DNA from: Pseudobdellovibrionaceae bacterium | GTDB taxonomy: Bacteria > Bdellovibrionota > Bdellovibrionia > Bdellovibrionales > JAMPXM01 | Direction: 5' to 3' | Length of the DNA: 5,603 nucleotides | NCBI GenBank assembly: GCA_913776405.1 | Contig: CAJYOV010000518.1 | Span: forward strand, 1 to 5,603 | In this document: positions 1 to 5,603 of the stretch, one piece after another | Position numbering within the stretch: position 1 is the first letter of the stretch | How the letters are laid out: every line of letters begins with the position of its first letter | Made by a program: the position numbers and the translations under genes | Notes under the pieces: model-generated | Databases searched by the model: none | What the model was told of the DNA's origin: nothing | What the model saw: only the letters and a program-made list of their open reading frames with translations

Positions 1-821
1 AGGATGGAGAGAGCGAGTCGACCGAACCTGATTCGCACGATAGATTCCGTAAGAACGTTTTTCGAGTGACCGTGAGCGGTATCAATACAAATCACATCGA
101 CACCCGCTGCCGCGAGAGCTGCAACCCGGTCGCGCGATGTTTGATCGATGCCTACGGCGGCACCCACGATCAATCGACCCTTCGAATCTTTCGTCGCGTT
201 CGGATACGATTTCGACTTTTCGATATCTTTGATCGTGATGAGGCCCGCAAGCTTCCCGTCTTTATCGCAGATCGGAAGTTTCTCGATGCGGTGTTGTTGA
301 AGAACAGCCTTTGCCTGTTCAAGGGTCGTACCGACGGGCGCCGTGACGAGATTTTCTTTTGTCATGACGTCTGCGATTTTTTGCTCGACGTTTTTCTCGA
401 ACCGCAGATCGCGGTTTGTGAGAATGCCGACGAGTTTGCCATCGACCGTAATCGGCACACCCGAGATCGAGTACTTGGCCATGAGTGCCAGAGCGTCTTT
501 CACTTTTTTGTCGGGCCCGATCGTCACCGGATCTGTGATCATGCCCGATTCGTACTTCTTTACCTTTTCGACTTCGAACGCTTGACCTTCTACGGTTAGG
601 TTCTTGTGAATGATGCCGAGGCCGCCTTGCTGAGCCATGACACGCGCCATTTTGTTTTCGGTCACGGTATCCATTGCGGCGGAAAGGATGGGGGCGTTCA
701 GCACGATGTCGCGCGCAAAGTGCGAGCGCGGCGAAATCTCTGTCGGCACAACTTCTGAGTACTGAGGAACGAGAAGGATATCGTCAAACGTTAGTGCAAA
801 CTGAATTTCGCGCTCGCTCAT
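1..821 (-). CDS. guaB: IMP dehydrogenase GuaB, N-terminal part (3' end beyond left edge)
   Basis: This gene encodes inosine-5'-monophosphate dehydrogenase, which oxidises IMP to XMP with NAD+ as the first committed step of guanine nucleotide synthesis in the cytoplasm. I translated the minus strand from the ATG at 821-819; the frame stays open for 273 codons to the window edge. Visible family marks are LTFDDILLVP (residues 10-19), SAAMDTVTE (47-55) and GGLGIIHKN (66-74). A pair of CBS domains follows (about 94-141 and 152-203; GVPI..DGKLVGILTNRD, then KLPICDKDGKLAGLITIKD). The barrel then resumes with the DTAHGHS motif at 247-253. The catalytic Cys loop and flap lie outside the window, as does roughly the last 40% of a usual protein of about 490 residues. 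The start codon overlaps the stop of the carbonic anhydrase-like gene by one base, so translational coupling is likely. CBS domains usually bind purine nucleotides and tune activity. Identification is secure; the last 15 or so residues before the edge match the family less clearly. Confidence 0.96.
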   Translation of the reverse strand, partial: MSEREIQFALTFDDILLVPQYSEVVPTEISPRSHFARDIVLNAPILSAAMDTVTENKMARVMAQQGGLGIIHKNLTVEGQAFEVEKVKKYESGMITDPVTIGPDKKVKDALALMAKYSISGVPITVDGKLVGILTNRDLRFEKNVEQKIADVMTKENLVTAPVGTTLEQAKAVLQQHRIEKLPICDKDGKLAGLITIKDIEKSKSYPNATKDSKGRLIVGAAVGIDQTSRDRVAALAAAGVDVICIDTAHGHSKNVLTESIVRIRFGRLALSI

Positions 822-1414
822 TAAATCTCCGGGAGGGATTTTGGGGGTTGGTCCGACTCGAGATTCGCGCCCTCAGGAATCTCGCCGTTCGGGTCTTCGT
901 ACCAAGTCTTATATTTCAAGTAATTGTCGGCTGACTTATCGAGAAACGCGAGCTCTTCAGGTTTCAGAGGTCGCACCTTTTTTGCCGGCCGCCCAAGAAT
1001 CAACCAACCTTCTTCAGAAAAGTCTGCGTGCTCGGTCACCAATGATCCCGCGCCTACGATATTGCGGGCGCCAATCTTCGCGTTGTCCATGATGGTCGTA
1101 CCCATCCCGATCAAACATTTGTCGCCGATTTTGCAGCCATGAAGCATGCAAAGGTGACCGATCGTCACCCTACTGCCGATCACCGCATAGTGCTTTTGGA
1201 ATGTGCCGTGAATGATTGTACCGTCTTGGATGTTGGTCTCGTCGCCGACGCGAATCGGGCCAACGTCGCCGCGTAGGACCACGTTATACCAAACAGACGA
1301 TCTTTTTCCGATAATGACATCGCCGATGAGGTGAGAACCTTCGGCTACGAAAGTTCCCTCACCAACTTGAGGTGTGTGACCAAGGAGTTTCCGAATCATG
1401 CCCGAGTAGAGCAT
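821..1414 (-). CDS. Gamma-class carbonic anhydrase family protein (left-handed beta-helix)
   Basis: This is a cytoplasmic hexapeptide-repeat protein of 197 residues in the gamma carbonic anhydrase / YrdA / PaaY / CaiE group. These proteins form trimers with zinc or iron sites between subunits. Short repeats of the form VGxxxxIG run from about residue 17 to 126. The residues needed for a Cam-type site are all visible: Arg48 and Asp50 in LRGD, Gln63 in NIQDG, and the metal ligands His69 (IIHG), His87 and His92 (GHLCMLHGC). A C-terminal helix follows from about residue 150, with a Pro/Glu-rich tail. Hydration of CO2 is therefore possible, but many members of the group show weak or no such activity, so substrate remains open. 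The start at 1414 is chosen because an in-frame TGA lies three codons upstream; only a weak purine run (GAAAAG) precedes it. Met6 at 1399 is an alternative start but has no ribosome binding site. It lies 35 bases after miaB and overlaps guaB by one base, so it is an operon member. Confidence 0.9.
   Translation of the reverse strand: MLYSGMIRKLLGHTPQVGEGTFVAEGSHLIGDVIIGKRSSVWYNVVLRGDVGPIRVGDETNIQDGTIIHGTFQKHYAVIGSRVTIGHLCMLHGCKIGDKCLIGMGTTIMDNAKIGARNIVGAGSLVTEHADFSEEGWLILGRPAKKVRPLKPEELAFLDKSADNYLKYKTWYEDPNGEIPEGANLESDQPPKSLPEI
826..830 (-). promoter_or_regulatory. Shine-Dalgarno site of guaB inside the end of the upstream gene
   Basis: On the minus strand GGAGA lies four bases before the guaB ATG and within the last codons of the carbonic anhydrase-like gene. 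The stop TAA (823-821) and the ATG (821-819) share one base as TAATG. This fixes the guaB start and suggests that ribosomes finishing the upstream gene can restart on guaB. Confidence 0.7.
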
Positions 1415-1449
1415 GACTTTTCAAAACCGCCAAGGATCGGAAGAGAATA

Positions 1450-2904
1450 TTAGTTCAGAGCCAACTTGGATTCGGCCTCTGGAGCCTGCACCGCTACGAA
1501 GTCATGACGCGGAACAATTGGAGCTGTCGCACCAGGATACTTCGCCTCGATCGCCTCTTTGTCCGCAAAGTCGCCGCGAAGTACGTTCGGGAACGACTTC
1601 AAGATCTTGAACGGAATCGTCTGCCCGATCATCTCGGTGCGGCCGCCCAAGAAATAGACAATCTTGTTGTGCGTCGTACGGCCCTGCCACAAACCGGAGT
1701 TCGCGTTATTGCCGGTTGCTTCGCCTTCGATCAACACGTCGTAAGTGCCGCCGTCGTAGTCTTTCGCGAGCTCAAAGGCGATCTCGCGCTGAGTTTCGAG
1801 AAGAAGCGCTAAGCGACGCTGCTTTTCGTCTTCAGGCACTTGGTCTTCGAACTTCGCGGCTTTCGTGAAAGGACGCGGGCTGTATTTAAACGCGTAGATG
1901 TTGTCGTAGCGAACTTCTTTGATCAGGCTGAGCGTGTCCATGAACTGCTCTTCCGTTTCGCCGGGAAAGCCGACAATCAAATCCGTCGTGAGAATCACAC
2001 CCGGAATTCCGTCGCGAATCATTTTTACCTTCGCAAGGTATTCTTCGCGTGAGTAACCGCGGTTCATGCGTGCCAAGACTTCCGTGTTGCCGGACTGCGC
2101 AGGCAAATGGATGTAGTCGCAGATTTTCGAGCGGTATTTCGCCGAAATATCGACCAAGCGTTGATCGAAGTCTTTCGGGTGTGACGTCGTGTAACGAATC
2201 CGCTCGATCGAAGTGTCGCGAGCAACAGTTTCGAGAAGCGTGGCAAAGTCAGCGCCGCACTCAGACTCATACGAGTTCACGTTCTGACCGAGGAGCGTGA
2301 CTTCTTTCACGCCACGAGCTGTGAGGGCGTTGATGTCTGAGATCAACTCTTTCAGCGTGCGTGAGCGCTCGCGACCGCGCGTGAACGGCACCACGCAGAA
2401 CGTGCAGAAGTTGTCGCAACCTTTTGCGATGTTCACGAACGTTGAAACGCCTGGATTCCGAACCAATGTTTCGACTGAGTACGGCTTTTCGTTTTCGAAG
2501 CGAGCCGAAACGACTTTCTCTGTGCCTTCGTAGGTTTTTGCAACCAACTCAGGCAACTGATCGATCGCGTCCGTGCCGAAAACGAAATCGAGAACAGGGA
2601 CGTCTTTGAGAAGTTTCGCTTTTTCTTGTTGAGCAACACAGCCGCCGACACCGATGCGAAGACGCGGGTTCTTTTCTTTCATCTGGCGGTACTTGCCCGC
2701 TTCCGAGTGCACCTTGTGAACCGGCTTTTCGCGAACCGAGCATGAGTTGATGATGATGAGCGACGCTTTTTCAGGCGAATCAACAGGAACGAAATTCACC
2801 ATTTCGAGAAGAGACAGCATGCGTTCGGTGTCGTTGACGTTCATCTGACAACCGTAAGTAGAAATATAAACGCCTTCGCCCTGACCGATGTTCTGGTTCA
2901 ACAT
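1450..2904 (-). CDS. miaB: tRNA-2-methylthio-N6-dimethylallyladenosine synthase MiaB
   Basis: MiaB is a radical SAM methylthiotransferase that converts i6A37 to ms2i6A37 in tRNAs reading codons that begin with U. The order of domains is canonical. An N-terminal UPF0004 domain carries the auxiliary cluster cysteines Cys19 (STYGCQMN), Cys55 (NSCSVRE) and Cys89 (GGCVAQ). The radical SAM core has the CxxxCxxC motif at Cys163, Cys167 and Cys170 (KGCDNFCTFCVVPFTRGRE), followed by LLGQNVNSY, TSHPKDF, HLPAQSGN and TDLIVGFPGET. A TRAM RNA-binding domain lies at roughly 380-445. The tail of about 35 residues after TRAM is longer than in many homologues and rich in Ala, Pro and Glu. An ATG at 2913 would add three residues (MYS), but that ATG directly abuts the AAAGGA ribosome binding site. 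The ATG at 2904 sits eight bases after it and is preferred, giving 484 residues. No key residue is missing. It is the probable first gene of the miaB / carbonic anhydrase-like / guaB run. Confidence 0.96.
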   Translation of the reverse strand: MLNQNIGQGEGVYISTYGCQMNVNDTERMLSLLEMVNFVPVDSPEKASLIIINSCSVREKPVHKVHSEAGKYRQMKEKNPRLRIGVGGCVAQQEKAKLLKDVPVLDFVFGTDAIDQLPELVAKTYEGTEKVVSARFENEKPYSVETLVRNPGVSTFVNIAKGCDNFCTFCVVPFTRGRERSRTLKELISDINALTARGVKEVTLLGQNVNSYESECGADFATLLETVARDTSIERIRYTTSHPKDFDQRLVDISAKYRSKICDYIHLPAQSGNTEVLARMNRGYSREEYLAKVKMIRDGIPGVILTTDLIVGFPGETEEQFMDTLSLIKEVRYDNIYAFKYSPRPFTKAAKFEDQVPEDEKQRRLALLLETQREIAFELAKDYDGGTYDVLIEGEATGNNANSGLWQGRTTHNKIVYFLGGRTEMIGQTIPFKILKSFPNVLRGDFADKEAIEAKYPGATAPIVPRHDFVAVQAPEAESKLALN

Positions 2905-2912
2905 GCTATACA

Positions 2913-2918
2913 TCCTTT
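2913..2918 (-). promoter_or_regulatory. Shine-Dalgarno site deciding the miaB start
   Basis: AAAGGA on the minus strand is followed by eight bases and then the ATG at 2904-2902. The upstream in-frame ATG at 2913-2911 overlaps this site and would have no usable spacing. The downstream start is therefore the better call. Confidence 0.65.
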
Positions 2919-2931
2919 ACCGGTTCAAAGG
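2914..2931 (-). repeat. Small inverted repeat overlapping the miaB ribosome binding site
   Basis: On the minus strand CCTTT and AAAGG form a 5-bp stem around an 8-base loop. The right arm contains most of the Shine-Dalgarno sequence of miaB. The stem is short and AU-rich on its inner side, so it could be chance. There is no T-run after it, so it is not an intrinsic terminator. Confidence 0.3.
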
Positions 2932-2968
2932 CCCTGTGATTTCAAGGTTTTCCGGCTTGTGAACGGAG

Positions 2969-2998
2969 GTCATAGCCTGCCGCAGCGAGCGAAGTCAA
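2969..2998 (-). promoter_or_regulatory. Candidate sigma-70-type promoter for the miaB operon
   Basis: Within the gap between the C11 peptidase stop and miaB, the minus strand has TTGACT (2998-2993, five of six matches to the -35 consensus). An 18-base spacer and TATGAC (2974-2969, four of six matches to the -10 consensus) follow. A transcript would start about 55-60 bases before the miaB ATG. The gap is the only one in the window large enough for a promoter. The -10 match is poor, so this is tentative, and miaB might instead be read from the upstream genes. Confidence 0.3.
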
Positions 2999-3014
2999 AA
3001 TGAAAGCCTGAAGC

Positions 3015-4436
3015 TTAGTCTTGGTGGAGGGTGTCGAGCCACAGGCTCCAGCCCGTACGCCGGTAAAACCGCGAAATCTCGAAATCTTTGCGGCGTTTTT
3101 TGAAATCCGCCTTCGAAAGCGGCAGCCAGATCGACACGCCACTGGGTTTAACTCCAGCGGTAACGAAGTCGGGATCGAACTCGTAAAGTGTCCCGAAGTT
3201 TGCGGCTAACGTCGAGCGATTCACCGATTGCATCGCACTCTCTAGGTCCGTGAGAAGTTCATTTCCTAAACTCGACGGCCCCGTCCTTTGCGCGTCTAAA
3301 CCGATAAACAAACGGAGCTGTCCGAAGAGGAGATTCAAGTCTTGAGTTTGACCTTCTAGCATGGCGACGGCAGCAATCGCGGCCGTGAAGTTCGCTCTTC
3401 TTACGGGATCGTCTGCGAAATAACGACCGAGGGAGCCGCTCAGTTTCGTTAACGAAGGAATCACTTCGCTCAACCACTGTTCACTCGCGACCGAGCTTGA
3501 TGTCAGATAGCGCGTTGTCGACTCGTTCGACGCTTGGTTCGATTGATAGCCGTTTGTTGCGTTATAGCTCAGCTTAAAAAGTTTCGGCATCAAGCGCGCA
3601 AGCGAGCGCGCTTGATCGCGTTTCGGCGCACCGAGAGCTGGTGTGTTGATCGCATACATCAGCGTCCGATATGGATAGCCCTGATAATCTTGGATTTGAG
3701 ACGTGCCCGCCAAGTACTTCACGTTAGGCGCAAGCTCCGTGAGCACTTCGGCTGTTTGCATCAGGCACGCATCGGCATAATAAAGATCGATCGCTTGCCC
3801 TGTTTCTTTTTTGAAAACACGCAACGCTTTGGCGAGAGCCGGAATGCGAAGCCACGAATTTCGGGTTTCGCTGTAGCCAATGCCGCCAAAGTCTGACTTC
3901 TTACGACCGCGCCACCCCTCACCGTGACCCCACATCACGACCAAGTAGTGATCAGCGGGGTAGGCCGCTGCGCCGAGTTTTAGAAATCGAGTCAGGCGCC
4001 GTTCAGTTGATGAATCCGTTCCGGAATACCGAGCGACCATCGGCGATTTGACGAGCTCAAAGCCGGCTGAGGCAAAATCCTCGAACGTTTTTTTCTTAAA
4101 GGGCGTTTGTTGAGCTTCGACATGGAAAAGACGAAGGTCGCCCTGGTCTCGCCCGTTCACTTCGACAACAAGGTCTGAGCGAGCACTCGAAGCTGCGAGG
4201 CGACCCGTTTTCGGTGCCGCCTCCATCTCATAGAGATCCCATAGCGCATAGGGAAAGAGGTCGTTATCGGCCTCCATGTAGACAAGGACGGTCCAATCTT
4301 TCTTACAGGCGAAACGGTCTGTGATCTTCGTGCCACATCGCGGGAGATTTGCCGCGCGCGCTGCTGCGTCGGTCGTCACGAGGGTGACGACTGTCGCGAT
4401 CAAAAGCGCAAATGGGATGAAGATCGAACGTTTCAT
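3015..4436 (-). CDS. Secreted clostripain-family cysteine peptidase (peptidase C11)
   Basis: This 473-residue protein belongs to the clostripain (C11) family of caspase-fold cysteine peptidases. A signal peptide covers residues 1-28 (basic MKR, a hydrophobic stretch, then ARA before the likely cleavage site). The mature start carries Cys34 and Cys44, which could form a disulfide. The family entry motif KKDWTVLVYMEADNDL is at 45-60. The catalytic dyad is visible as His171 in VVMWGHGEGW and Cys224 in YYADACLMQ. Asp222, two residues before the Cys, matches the S1 Asp that gives known C11 enzymes Arg/Lys specificity, so cleavage after basic residues is likely. A basic cluster at 176-180 follows the catalytic His and might be a self-processing site (inference). 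The C-terminal half (about 285-473) has no domain I can name and ends in the SGVSIWLPLS stretch often seen late in this family. The start lies 13 bases after the deacetylase gene with TTAAGG five bases before the ATG, so the two genes are probably co-transcribed. The substrate is unknown. Confidence 0.9.
   Translation of the reverse strand: MKRSIFIPFALLIATVVTLVTTDAAARAANLPRCGTKITDRFACKKDWTVLVYMEADNDLFPYALWDLYEMEAAPKTGRLAASSARSDLVVEVNGRDQGDLRLFHVEAQQTPFKKKTFEDFASAGFELVKSPMVARYSGTDSSTERRLTRFLKLGAAAYPADHYLVVMWGHGEGWRGRKKSDFGGIGYSETRNSWLRIPALAKALRVFKKETGQAIDLYYADACLMQTAEVLTELAPNVKYLAGTSQIQDYQGYPYRTLMYAINTPALGAPKRDQARSLARLMPKLFKLSYNATNGYQSNQASNESTTRYLTSSSVASEQWLSEVIPSLTKLSGSLGRYFADDPVRRANFTAAIAAVAMLEGQTQDLNLLFGQLRLFIGLDAQRTGPSSLGNELLTDLESAMQSVNRSTLAANFGTLYEFDPDFVTAGVKPSGVSIWLPLSKADFKKRRKDFEISRFYRRTGWSLWLDTLHQD
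3589..3616. repeat. Perfect 11-bp inverted repeat inside the C11 peptidase gene
   Basis: ATCAAGCGCGC (3589-3599) is followed by a six-base spacer and its exact reverse complement (3606-3616). The arms fall on codons for residues 274-283 of the peptidase, where the peptide contains two Ala-Arg pairs (QARSLARLM). The doubled GCG CGC codons explain part of the symmetry. In mRNA this would form a GC-rich hairpin. No T-run follows on either strand, so it does not look like an intrinsic terminator. Confidence 0.75.
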
Positions 4437-4441
4437 GAGGG

Positions 4442-4447
4442 CCTTAA
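4442..4447 (-). promoter_or_regulatory. Shine-Dalgarno site of the C11 peptidase gene
   Basis: TTAAGG on the minus strand lies five bases before the ATG at 4436-4434, in the 13-base gap after the deacetylase stop codon. It supports this start, which also gives a well-formed signal peptide with a basic N-terminus. Confidence 0.55.
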
Positions 4448-4449
4448 AA

Positions 4450-5603
4450 TTACTCGTCGTGCGCTTCAGGTGGATCTGCGATCATCAGCTGATCATCCTG
4501 AACGGCTGGGTGAAGTTTCGGAAGAATCGCGCGGCGACCCGTGAGCGGTCGCGAATAGCTCGACTTCTCGAAATCGCCGGCCGCGTATGCTTGAACAAGC
4601 CTTGGCGTACGCTCGACTCGATTCATAAACTCGACGAGCTCTGAGTAAGTCACGCATTTCACCTCTGGCTGTCCGCAAACCAAATTTGCAAACCGCTGAA
4701 GCGCATTCCAGTAAGCGCCCTTATTCCACTTCGAGACGTGGTGGCCGATGTTTACCGGAGCACGATTCCCGTTGTAGTTGCCGTAGAAATAATTGACGTA
4801 GGATTGATACATTTGCTCTTCGAAGTCTTTGGCTTTCTCAGGAGGGCCAGCGACACCGTTCGATTGCGCGTAGTAGAAGTTGTAATCCATCGAGAGTGTT
4901 TTCTTACCCGTACCCGCAATCGGAATGCTCGCGAGTGGGAACTTCCAAGTGCCTTGACGATTGCGCGACGGCCACGCATCTGGCTTCGCGACGTCTGACG
5001 TATCGTAGATCAAACCGTAAGAAGGCAGCGTTTCGTACATTGCTTCGTTGCGACCCAACTGCGGCGCGCGGAACCCGGTGATCTCTGAAGGGTCAAGCGA
5101 GTAGCTCGATGGAATCTTCGCCACTTCGCGAGCAGGCACGTTATTGAAGCTGAAGAGGTTCTTCAGGATCGAATAAAACTGATCGAACTCTTGGCGCCAA
5201 TCGAGCGCGATCCACTTCGAACCATCAAAGTGACCAGAGGCGTGATTCGCGATCTCGTTCCCCTCTTCTTGGGCCATGTTCATTTCTTTGAATCGAGTGA
5301 GCACGTCGCTCATCTTTCCACCGAAGCCGATGGCCGATTTCCCGCGGCCGGCTCTTGGGGCGTCGTAGCTTGTCTTCGCCGCATCCGTGAGAAGGTAAGC
5401 TGTGTTGATGAAGTAGGTCCACTTCAGCGGCTTGCCTTGTGCCGTCATGTTGCGAGCAAAGGCTCGAGTTTCTTCCCACATCGGATTCGACTTCGATCCG
5501 TCGAAGGCGAGAACGACGTATTGAGGCGGTCTGTCGACCTTCGCAAGGGCTGTCGGAAGAACTGCATTCACGGCGATTAAACCGAAAAACATGAGCTTGC
5601 TAC
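4450..5603 (-). CDS. Secreted polysaccharide deacetylase (NodB-like), N-terminus cut by right edge
   Basis: This protein belongs to the carbohydrate esterase 4 / NodB superfamily, metal-dependent enzymes that remove acetyl groups from chitin, peptidoglycan or other polymers. Positions are given from the Met at 5592 (380 residues). Motif 1 is YVVLAFDGS (25-33), motif 2 NHASGH with His117 and His121, motif 3 GFRAPQLG with Arg175 and Pro177, and the last motif is NIGHHVSKWNKGAYW with His284/His285. Cys306 and Cys313 are the only cysteines and could form a disulfide, as fits an exported protein. The tail after about 345 has no recognisable domain. The Met at 5592 is probably internal. The frame is open to the edge (S-K-L before it), no ribosome binding site precedes it, and the hydrophobic stretch ending PTALA lacks a basic start unless residues further upstream are included. 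Thus the signal peptide begins outside the window. Motif 1 has one Asp where typical members have two, so the metal site may differ. The substrate is unknown; a glycan of the cell envelope is a reasonable guess. The C11 peptidase gene follows after 13 bases. Confidence 0.85.
   Translation of the reverse strand, partial: SKLMFFGLIAVNAVLPTALAKVDRPPQYVVLAFDGSKSNPMWEETRAFARNMTAQGKPLKWTYFINTAYLLTDAAKTSYDAPRAGRGKSAIGFGGKMSDVLTRFKEMNMAQEEGNEIANHASGHFDGSKWIALDWRQEFDQFYSILKNLFSFNNVPAREVAKIPSSYSLDPSEITGFRAPQLGRNEAMYETLPSYGLIYDTSDVAKPDAWPSRNRQGTWKFPLASIPIAGTGKKTLSMDYNFYYAQSNGVAGPPEKAKDFEEQMYQSYVNYFYGNYNGNRAPVNIGHHVSKWNKGAYWNALQRFANLVCGQPEVKCVTYSELVEFMNRVERTPRLVQAYAAGDFEKSSYSRPLTGRRAILPKLHPAVQDDQLMIADPPEAHDE

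Noticed and set aside
1..60. Possible frameshift in guaB near the left edge, because the last residues match the family weakly
   Set aside because: The frame stays open to the edge, the spacing after the DTAHGHS motif fits within about one residue, and neither alternative frame gives a better match. Too little sequence remains to judge.
66..599. Long plus-strand open frame of 177 codons
   Set aside because: It lies wholly antisense to guaB, whose minus-strand translation has clear IMP dehydrogenase motifs. The plus-strand protein is rich in Arg, Phe and Asp in the way expected of a reverse-complement shadow.
1415..1449. Possible terminator or promoter between miaB and the carbonic anhydrase-like gene
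   Set aside because: The 35 bases contain no stable stem, T-run or paired -35/-10 elements.
2942..3142. Minus-strand open frame of 66 codons that crosses the C11 stop codon, suggesting a frameshifted extension
   Set aside because: The C11 protein already ends in a plausible way (SGVSIWLPLS, then a short tail). The alternative frame is an Arg/Ser-rich shadow with no family match.
3534..3896. Plus-strand open frame of 120 codons
   Set aside because: It is antisense to the catalytic region of the C11 peptidase, with no family resemblance.
4534..4552. Inverted repeat GCGACC / GGTCGC with a seven-base loop near the 3' end of the deacetylase gene
   Set aside because: It is a six-base stem inside coding sequence with no T-run; such stems are expected by chance at this base composition.
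5191..5580. Plus-strand open frame of 129 codons
   Set aside because: It is antisense to the deacetylase motifs and has no recognisable domain or convincing ribosome binding site.

Overview
The window is a tightly packed stretch of bacterial chromosome in which all five recognisable genes lie on the minus strand. Transcription therefore runs from the right edge to the left edge. In that order the genes are: a secreted NodB-type polysaccharide deacetylase (truncated at its N-terminus by the right edge), a secreted clostripain-family (C11) cysteine peptidase, the tRNA methylthiotransferase MiaB, a gamma-class carbonic anhydrase-like left-handed beta-helix protein, and the N-terminal half of IMP dehydrogenase GuaB, cut by the left edge. 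I see no tRNA, rRNA, CRISPR array, mobile element or phage gene, and no non-coding stretch longer than about 100 bases.

The base composition is moderate, by eye slightly above half G+C. Signal peptides, short intergenic gaps and the pairing of an envelope deacetylase with a secreted cysteine peptidase suit a Gram-negative bacterium. My best guess is the Bdellovibrionota or former deltaproteobacterial lineages. That is an impression from protein style, not a search result.

Layout by region. Right part (about 5603-3015): the deacetylase and the C11 peptidase are separated by only 13 bases and are probably co-transcribed. Both have signal peptides, so they look like an exported pair acting on glycan and protein outside the cytoplasm. 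Middle (3014-2905): the only sizeable gap, about 110 bases with the preferred miaB start, holds a modest candidate promoter and a small inverted repeat overlapping the miaB ribosome binding site. Left part (2904-1): miaB, the carbonic anhydrase-like gene and guaB are packed with a 35-base gap and a one-base stop/start overlap (TAATG). They look like a cytoplasmic housekeeping operon for tRNA modification, CO2/bicarbonate or a related small-molecule reaction, and guanine nucleotide synthesis.

I found no clear new multi-gene system. The points most worth a second look are: the single-Asp version of the first NodB motif in the deacetylase; the C11 peptidase with a basic cluster just after its catalytic His and an altered loop after its catalytic Cys; a perfect 11-bp inverted repeat inside the C11 gene; and the coupling of a gamma carbonic anhydrase gene to guaB.
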